DNA of 9,546 nt from Chitinophagaceae bacterium UBA4857 (lineage in GTDB: Bacteria > Bacteroidota > Bacteroidia > Chitinophagales > Chitinophagaceae): the NCBI GenBank assembly GCA_002399735.1, contig DHEF01000026.1, forward strand, positions 73,928 through 83,473. Reading direction: 5' to 3'. The translations under genes and the position numbers were made by a program. Under the pieces are notes generated by a model that saw only the letters and a list, made by a program, of their open reading frames with translations, was not told where the DNA came from and ran no database searches. Position 1 is the first letter of the stretch, and each line of letters opens with the position of its first letter. Positions 4,962 through 9,546 of this stretch are shown here, piece after piece.

Positions 4962-5253
4962 TTTCGGTAGTATTGTACGGCTGTCCGGCTTCGAGCAAAG
5001 CCTGCACGTCCGAGCGTTTATAATAATTCTTACGGTTTAGTCGGGAATAGGGCAATAAGCCTTTGTCCTTGTAGGTCTGCAAAGTCCGTTTGGTTATGTT
5101 CATCATCAAACATACTTCTTGGTTATCGAGCCACTTCTCTTCTTTGAAAATAGGCGTGTATTTTCTCGTGGCATTTTCGGTCAGTTCCAAAAGTTCCCGT
5201 AGCCCATTATTCATTCCGTCCAATGCGGACTTTTGTATTGCGATAACTTCCAT
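4942..5253 (-). CDS. Helix-turn-helix (HTH_17/MerR-excisionase-like) protein, first of a pair
   Basis: This is a 103-aa protein with the same plan as the next gene. A helical N-terminal segment (MEVIAIQKSALDGMNNGLRE onward) is followed by a winged helix at about residues 41-88. WLDNQEVCLMMNITKRTLQT is the HTH, YKDKGLLPYSRLNRKNYYKR the wing, and SDVQALLE the final helix. Its wing is much more basic than that of its partner, so the two may recognise different half-sites or contribute differently to a heterodimer. The start is ATG 5253. About 115 bases separate it from the terminator of the upstream ATPase gene, room for its own promoter, but I see only a weak -7-like TAAATTCG near the start. 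Likely roles are control of excision or transfer. Confidence 0.85.
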   Translation of the reverse strand: MEVIAIQKSALDGMNNGLRELLELTENATRKYTPIFKEEKWLDNQEVCLMMNITKRTLQTYKDKGLLPYSRLNRKNYYKRSDVQALLEAGQPYNTTENGFIHE

Positions 5254-5371
5254 AATCTGCTCATTTTTTCTGTGGAAGTCGAATTTATAAAGGCTTGTAG
5301 TAGTGATAGGGAATGTTGCAGGGTTTGGCTTTGAGAGGTAGTGTTTGGCGGTTTACTTTTGCCATAAACAA

Positions 5372-5404
5372 AAAATCGGATAACCTTTTGGGTTATCCGA
5401 TTTT
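5372..5404 (-). terminator. Strong intrinsic terminator of the ATPase gene
   Basis: A perfect 14-bp stem, AAAATCGGATAACC (5372-5385) with GGTTATCCGATTTT (5391-5404), closes around a 5-base loop. On the - strand it ends in TTTTTTG, a classic termination tail, and it begins 22 bases after the ATPase stop codon. It isolates the ATPase gene from the HTH genes. Confidence 0.9.
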
Positions 5405-5426
5405 ACTACTATTTGGAAATACTTAT

Positions 5427-8018
5427 TTAATTGTATGTCGCTTGGAATGTCCGTAATTTAGTTTTAAAGCCATTTTTCCAATTAGAATAATCTGTAACAT
5501 CCTGGTCAATTTCTGTTTTAGTTGGTAATAGCGGAATTGTTGAAGTCCCTCCATCGTGTTCCGTCACGGAATATTTTCCGAATAAATTTAAAAGAAAGTC
5601 AACGTCTGTTTGCTCTGTGACGATATAGCTTGATAAATTACCCTTTTTTAAATGAATGTTTTTAGAAAACCGCTCGTAAGTTTTATTGGATAAAACTTCC
5701 TCAACAGAGCGTTCCAACAACATCCTAAATCTTTTTCTTGCAGAATCAAGTTTGGTTTCTCGTCCGTGTGCATCAGTTAATGCAAGAGCATCGTGCTCGG
5801 ATAATATTCTTCGGATAGAATCAACTCTTTCTTGTACATTTTTAGCTAAATATGGAATTTCATCTGTAACAATACCACTTACCCCATTGTATTTGTCAAT
5901 TCCTATTATCGCGCAATCCACTGACGTGATTGCTTTATGTGTATCTATAAGCAGGCGTAAAAATGATAAATCGTGAGTAAATACAACTATCTGTCGGTTT
6001 TGGGAAAGTTGAACAATTTTATCTGAAATTTTATCTCTATAATCCATATCTAATGACGTAACAGGGTCATCAAATATGATTGTGTTCAGACGATTGTCTA
6101 TCGTGCATTCAGCTAAAAAATTAGACAAGGCAATAAGTTTTTGCTCACCTTCACTTAGAATTGAATTGATTGAATCATTGATACCGTTCAAACCGCATTT
6201 TTGAAATGTATTTCCTTGACTGGTTCTCGTTTTTGAAATCAAAACTTTACTTGCCAAATCACGATTAAAGAAATTAAGATGTGAAATAAACTCTTGGTGT
6301 TGCAAACTCACAGCTTGATTTTCCATTAACTCGCCAATTTTTCGTGAGATTGCAGTAGTCGTAAGTTGCGATTGACAATGACTTATCCAAGATTTGTATT
6401 TGTATTCATCGAAATATCGAAGAATTGTCGTCTTGTTGTTAAACAAAAATTCTTTAGCAGTTAGCTCACTAAGTTCAGCAACTAAAGCATTTCTATTTTG
6501 TACAAGTTGAGTGTTTTGTGCAATTTGAGAATCAATGTTCGGAATTATATTTGTTATCTCTGGGGTCAGAGATTGTAAATTGATGTTCAATTCACCACCA
6601 TTTTGTAAAAATGAGATGATTGAATTTCTGAATGTGGAAACAGAATCAGAAAATTGAGTATAGTTCGTTCTGAAATCTGGTATAAACTGTTCTAATTCTG
6701 TCAGGTTTTCAATAGGCGGGATAACTAATGAATTGTATAAGTTATGTTTTTGTTGGATTGTAAGGTTAATTGCGTTTAATTGCGTTGAAACGTCATTCAA
6801 AACGAATTGATTGAATGTCGTCAATCTTTGTTGCGCTGCTTCATCAAGTTCCTGTTGGCACAACACGCATTTTTCCAATGAAATTAAAGAGGGAAAAGTT
6901 TGACCGTCTGACAGATTTGAACTATGAGCATAATTTTTTGCTGCTTCCCACAATGTTCGCCAAGGATTTGTACCAAACCCTTCCAACGAGTTTATATTTT
7001 GTAGTTCTGTAGTAGCAATTTGATACGCTTCGTTTACGCTTTCAAAAGTGGTTCTGTTTGCCCTTACTTCGTTTATTTTTTGTTCGTTGAATAACGATTC
7101 TATTTGTTGTAATTGTTGAATATAGTTACTGATTCGACCTTTTTGACTGTTTAAATTCGTAATATTTTGCTGGGGGTTTTGTGCTGTTATTAAGTTTGTA
7201 AGTTCTTGCTTTCTATCAATGTTTGTTTGAGTAAATTGGATATATGAATCAACGTTAGCTCGCTGTAAATTTTCTATCGTTCCATACCATTGTCCTGTGG
7301 AGGATTGAAGTAAATTTTGTGGCAACTCTGGTTTTTGTGTAATGTATGAGGCAACAGACAAACTAAATGCTTGCGAAATACTTCCAAAAGTTGAAACCAG
7401 CTTTTCTAAAACATCAATTCCAACAGGTTTATATTCTGTAGGATTTTCATTATTGATGTAAATATCTCCACAATCATTGTCAAAAAGAAAAATTGAATTA
7501 AGGATAGGGTTACTCGGACTATTTTCTGTCCAAGAAAAACTAATGTTTGAACCATTGTTTTCTACAACAAAATCAACTTGTTGTTGATTAGAGGATGGAT
7601 TGAAAACATTCTTTTTTAGTGTAACGCTTGGATTTCGGCTCCAACAAAGCTTTCTCAAAATACGTGAGTAGCTTGATTTCCCCGAACCATTTCCGCCATA
7701 AACTACTGTCAAACCCGTATTGGAAAATTGTAAACCTCCTTGATTGTGTAAGGCACAAATATTAATCGGGTTGTTTAGGCTAATTAGTTTGGGATAACTT
7801 CCAATTGTCGCAGTTGTTGTTGGAATGTGAGTGCTGTCAAGCGGAATAGGGTTTAAAGCTATTGTATTGTCGCCGCATTCTTTTTTCACTAATTGAACAA
7901 GTTCATCAATATCGTTTTGTGTAAGTGTTGTTGATGTAACAAGTCTTCGTAAAGCATCTTGGACAAACGCTTGTCTGCCACCTTGTGACCAGTTTAAAAT
8001 ATCCTGATATATAGACAT
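5427..8018 (-). CDS. Large ABC/AAA_13-type ATPase with zinc-hook motif, RloC/PrrC-like; candidate defence effector
   Basis: The 863-aa protein has a complete split ABC ATPase. Walker A is GGNGSGKSS (108-116, K114), the ABC signature is LSEGEQ (621-626), Walker B is TIIFDDP (D650/D651), the D-loop SLD is at 655-657, and the switch histidine is H682 in FTHDLS. Between Walker A and the signature lies a long Gln/Asn-rich helical region with a CxxC (C384-V-L-C387) near its middle, as in the zinc hook of Rad50 and RloC. The C-terminal 180 residues contain R765-x3-E769 followed by H789 and H821, reminiscent of the Arg-Glu-His triad of PrrC/RloC anticodon nucleases. The match is not exact in spacing, since PrrC has its His 32 residues after the Glu. 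RloC cleaves tRNA anticodon loops on phage infection or DNA damage. The gene has its own promoter and terminator and is AT-rich. The ATPase call is firm; nuclease activity is an inference, and a non-nuclease AAA_13 ATPase is the alternative. Confidence 0.88.
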   Translation of the reverse strand: MSIYQDILNWSQGGRQAFVQDALRRLVTSTTLTQNDIDELVQLVKKECGDNTIALNPIPLDSTHIPTTTATIGSYPKLISLNNPINICALHNQGGLQFSNTGLTVVYGGNGSGKSSYSRILRKLCWSRNPSVTLKKNVFNPSSNQQQVDFVVENNGSNISFSWTENSPSNPILNSIFLFDNDCGDIYINNENPTEYKPVGIDVLEKLVSTFGSISQAFSLSVASYITQKPELPQNLLQSSTGQWYGTIENLQRANVDSYIQFTQTNIDRKQELTNLITAQNPQQNITNLNSQKGRISNYIQQLQQIESLFNEQKINEVRANRTTFESVNEAYQIATTELQNINSLEGFGTNPWRTLWEAAKNYAHSSNLSDGQTFPSLISLEKCVLCQQELDEAAQQRLTTFNQFVLNDVSTQLNAINLTIQQKHNLYNSLVIPPIENLTELEQFIPDFRTNYTQFSDSVSTFRNSIISFLQNGGELNINLQSLTPEITNIIPNIDSQIAQNTQLVQNRNALVAELSELTAKEFLFNNKTTILRYFDEYKYKSWISHCQSQLTTTAISRKIGELMENQAVSLQHQEFISHLNFFNRDLASKVLISKTRTSQGNTFQKCGLNGINDSINSILSEGEQKLIALSNFLAECTIDNRLNTIIFDDPVTSLDMDYRDKISDKIVQLSQNRQIVVFTHDLSFLRLLIDTHKAITSVDCAIIGIDKYNGVSGIVTDEIPYLAKNVQERVDSIRRILSEHDALALTDAHGRETKLDSARKRFRMLLERSVEEVLSNKTYERFSKNIHLKKGNLSSYIVTEQTDVDFLLNLFGKYSVTEHDGGTSTIPLLPTKTEIDQDVTDYSNWKNGFKTKLRTFQATYN

Positions 8019-8077
8019 TATTTATATATTTAATTTATGTTGCGTCCCATATTACAGATAGTACATTTATTAACCTG

Positions 8078-8085
8078 CAAAAATA
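8078..8085 (-). promoter_or_regulatory. Bacteroidota promoter (-7 box) for the ATPase gene
   Basis: On the - strand positions 8085-8078 read TATTTTTG, an exact TAnnTTTG match. Predicted start near 8071 gives a leader of about 53 bases to ATG 8018. A good -33 TTG at normal spacing is not seen; the nearest TTTG is only 9 bases upstream. The location between two genes supports independent expression of the ATPase. Confidence 0.5.
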
Positions 8086-8099
8086 GTTAAATCACAAAT

Positions 8100-8393
8100 T
8101 TAATTATGCTTTGTTATTGGGCTTGGCTGTTCATTTTTTACTTCCTCTTGTTGTTGTTTTTCCTTTTTCTCACGGGAGTAAACCCACAGCGATAACAGCC
8201 CGAAAATAATCAGTGCGTAAGCTATCCATTTACCAACCCTTCCAATCAATTTAATGAAAACCGAACTTTCATAAGATGAGAAACCCTCTGCTCCCATAGG
8301 GCTGCGCCTGTAAAACTTTCTCCGGTTAATCCAGTAACGAAGTCCCAAGCCTGCAACCAAAAATATGATACCTATAACCAATGATGCGACCAT
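8100..8393 (-). CDS. Small two-helix membrane protein of the transfer region, 97 aa
   Basis: The protein has two clear membrane helices, at about residues 4-20 (SLVIGIIFLVAGLGLRY) and 56-72 (WIAYALIIFGLLSLWVY). They are joined by a basic loop (NRRKFYRR) and followed by a highly charged Lys/Glu/Gln tail. The basic loop and tail suggest both lie on the cytoplasmic side. Homologues near transfer genes of Bacteroidota elements are, as I recall, sometimes labelled as a molybdenum ABC transporter permease. Nothing here supports that: it is far too short and has no permease loop. A role as an accessory of the mating apparatus or the inner membrane is possible. It lies between a terminator on its 5' side (8473-8503) and the ATPase promoter, so it is probably transcribed alone. 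Confidence 0.75.
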   Translation of the reverse strand: MVASLVIGIIFLVAGLGLRYWINRRKFYRRSPMGAEGFSSYESSVFIKLIGRVGKWIAYALIIFGLLSLWVYSREKKEKQQQEEVKNEQPSPITKHN

Positions 8394-8472
8394 AACAAAA
8401 ACACTTTATTTCCACTGTCTGAATTTACGAAAAATATTTGTTTCACCCTGTAAACGACGTGTACATAATGCG

Positions 8473-8503
8473 AAAACGGCTTACCAATCAGATAAGCCGT
8501 TTT
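8473..8503 (-). terminator. Intrinsic terminator closing the transfer operon
   Basis: AAAACGGCTTA (8473-8483) and TAAGCCGTTTT (8493-8503) form a perfect 11-bp stem with a 9-base loop. On the - strand it follows the stop codon of the TraQ-type gene by 20 bases and ends in four T, within the stem, before CGC. It probably ends the traO-traQ transcript; the short T-run leaves some readthrough possible, which would reach the small membrane protein gene. Confidence 0.8.
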
Positions 8504-8523
8504 TATGAAACGACATACTACTT

Positions 8524-8973
8524 TTAATCGCTGCTGTTAAACTGAAAAGTTATCTGCTTTTCATTCCCGAAGCTATCCGAAATCCAAACGTCAAAGGACT
8601 GCGATACGGCAGATGCTGAAGTGTAATACAACCTGAATTGTTCAGTTGGTAACAAATACAAATCGTTCGGCAGATACGGCAATTCATCATAATACCGAAG
8701 TGTGCCTTGTCCGTCAAACTGGAAATAGCGGAGATAGTATTGCGTATTGCTGTAATTACCGCTCCGCTGTATGGTTATGCGTATTTCCACTGTCTGCCCA
8801 TTGGCAACATCTTTAGGCACTGGCATTACATTGACCTCGAAAGGAAAATTGTTCTGTATTTCGAGTTCATCATCTTTGCTACAAGATACCAACGTAACCG
8901 AAGCTGTGAGGATTGTCAGGAATACATATAATGGTAGTAGCCCTGTTCTGAATTTATTGAATATTGCTATCAT
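8524..8973 (-). CDS. traQ: Conjugative transposon TraQ-type lipoprotein (DUF3872)
   Basis: The 149-aa protein starts with a lipoprotein signal peptide ending in the lipobox TLVSC, with C31 as the lipidated residue. Directly after it comes SKDDE, which fits the Bacteroidota lipoprotein export signal (Lys followed by two acidic residues) that sends lipoproteins to the cell surface. The mature part is a single beta-sandwich-like domain typical of DUF3872: FPFEVNVMPVPKDVANGQTV, then RITIQRSGNY, YYLRYFQFDGQGTLRYYD and SFDVWISDSFGNEKQITFQF. In CTnDOT-type elements this gene is TraQ, the last gene of the transfer operon. It begins 13 bases after the traO stop and is followed by a terminator, which agrees. 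The exact role in mating is not known. Confidence 0.82.
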   Translation of the reverse strand: MIAIFNKFRTGLLPLYVFLTILTASVTLVSCSKDDELEIQNNFPFEVNVMPVPKDVANGQTVEIRITIQRSGNYSNTQYYLRYFQFDGQGTLRYYDELPYLPNDLYLLPTEQFRLYYTSASAVSQSFDVWISDSFGNEKQITFQFNSSD

Positions 8974-8986
8974 CGTTTTTTACGTT

Positions 8987-9546
8987 TTAAAAGTTAAACC
9001 TTAATCCCACACCTGCCGACGGTCGGAATTGTTGCAAATCCGTACTCCAAAGGACTTTTGTACGCCCTTGCAGGACTAATACAAAACGGTCGGACAGGTA
9101 CGTTTCAAAAGTGAGGCGACCACCTGCTCCGTAGATAAAATTATCTTCGCTTAATATCTTCGCACCGTCGTACAACATCGCTTCGCCCCGGTTGATGCTT
9201 TCGTAACCGACCACACCCGTTATAGCGAAATTCAGCGTGATGTTCTTACGGGCATCGCCCAACAAAAAGAAGCTGTAACCGCCCTCTGCGGAATAGGTTT
9301 CCTGCGGTATGTGGAGGTCTTTATACTCGTGGTACTGGTGGGTATATTCCAACGCCCAAAGCTGATAGTTACCGTTCTTGCCGTTTACCGTCATTGCTGC
9401 GCTGATGTAGTAATCATTGCCAATCTTATCATCGGACAATACACCCGCACTTATTTCCAATCCTTTTTGCTTCGGCAGCATCCTTTGCGCCTGTGCAGCC
9501 GTGATGCCTATCAGGACAAGCAGCACGGTATAGATATACTTTTTCA
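8987..9546 (-). CDS. traO: Conjugative transposon outer-membrane protein TraO, start just outside the window
   Basis: The frame stays open to the right edge. The last bases read on the - strand as TG AAA AAG TAT ATC, so the natural start is an ATG whose A lies at position 9547, one base beyond the window. The product is then 186 aa and opens MKKYIYTVLLVLIGITAAQA, a clear signal peptide with cleavage after AQA. The rest alternates short amphipathic strands and turns (ISAGVLSDDKIGNDYYISAA, FVLVLQGRTKVLW) and ends GVGLRFNF with a C-terminal phenylalanine, the pattern of a small outer-membrane beta-barrel. This matches the TraO family of Bacteroidota conjugative elements, part of the outer-membrane side of the mating channel. 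It is followed 13 bases later by the TraQ-type gene. In CTnDOT a primase gene, traP, lies between them; it is absent here. Confidence 0.85.
   Translation of the reverse strand, partial: KKYIYTVLLVLIGITAAQAQRMLPKQKGLEISAGVLSDDKIGNDYYISAAMTVNGKNGNYQLWALEYTHQYHEYKDLHIPQETYSAEGGYSFFLLGDARKNITLNFAITGVVGYESINRGEAMLYDGAKILSEDNFIYGAGGRLTFETYLSDRFVLVLQGRTKVLWSTDLQQFRPSAGVGLRFNF

Noticed and set aside
5686..5976. A + strand open frame inside the ATPase gene, and other open frames opposite real genes
   Set aside because: They lie wholly inside well-supported genes on the other strand and have no domain or start signals of their own.
5427..8018. Rad50/SbcC-type DNA repair protein
   Set aside because: It shares the ABC halves and CxxC, but there is no nuclease partner gene beside it, the coiled-coil arms are short, and the long C-terminal extension with R-x3-E is not a Rad50 feature.
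8100..8393. Molybdenum ABC transporter permease, a label sometimes given to similar small proteins
   Set aside because: It has only two membrane helices and 97 residues, and lacks the permease cytoplasmic loop; no other transporter genes are nearby.

Overview
The window reads as part of an integrative and conjugative element (a CTnDOT-like conjugative transposon) in a member of the Bacteroidota, most like the elements of Flavobacteriia and Sphingobacteriia. Three things point there. The right edge carries the last genes of a Bacteroidota-type transfer operon, TraO and a DUF3872/TraQ lipoprotein. The left edge carries a DUF932 gene followed by small plasmid-type genes. Several intergenic regions hold the Bacteroidota -7 promoter element TAnnTTTG, while classical Shine-Dalgarno sites are scarce. 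No integrase, rRNA, tRNA, CRISPR array or insertion sequence was seen, and neither element end lies in the window.

Layout. Positions 1-2610 (+ strand) hold a tightly packed run of five genes: DUF932 (5' end outside the window), an unknown 135-aa protein, an Api92/DUF1281-like protein and two more unknowns. It closes with stacked hairpins at 2615-2679. Positions 2680-2961 hold no convincing gene but contain two further inverted repeats and a promoter. Positions 2962-3954 (+) hold an AT-rich orphan gene that looks like cargo. From 4000 to the right edge every gene is on the - strand. Read in the direction of transcription from the right, these are traO, the TraQ-type lipoprotein gene, a terminator, a small two-helix membrane protein gene, and a large zinc-hook ABC/AAA ATPase gene with its own promoter and a very clear terminator. 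Then come two overlapping paralogous helix-turn-helix genes and a stand-alone degenerate response-regulator receiver gene.

How the parts fit. The right side makes outer-membrane and surface parts of the mating apparatus. The HTH pair and the receiver protein look like the control unit of the element. The large ATPase sits between them as its own transcription unit. It resembles the family that includes RloC/PrrC anticodon nucleases and is the best candidate for a phage-defence cargo gene. The least explained feature is the roughly 218-nt untranslated leader of the receiver gene. It can fold into a 116-nt, five-helix interrupted hairpin (4454-4569) plus a second hairpin that ends two bases before the first of two overlapping ATGs. 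With an inverted repeat just upstream of the promoter, this looks like a layered control region.

Base composition is mosaic. In hand-counted 60-base samples, G+C is about 52% in the DUF932 gene (1-60) and 53% in traO (9181-9240). It is about 20% in the orphan gene (3001-3060) and 27% in the ATPase gene (6001-6060), which fits separate acquisition of the two cargo genes.
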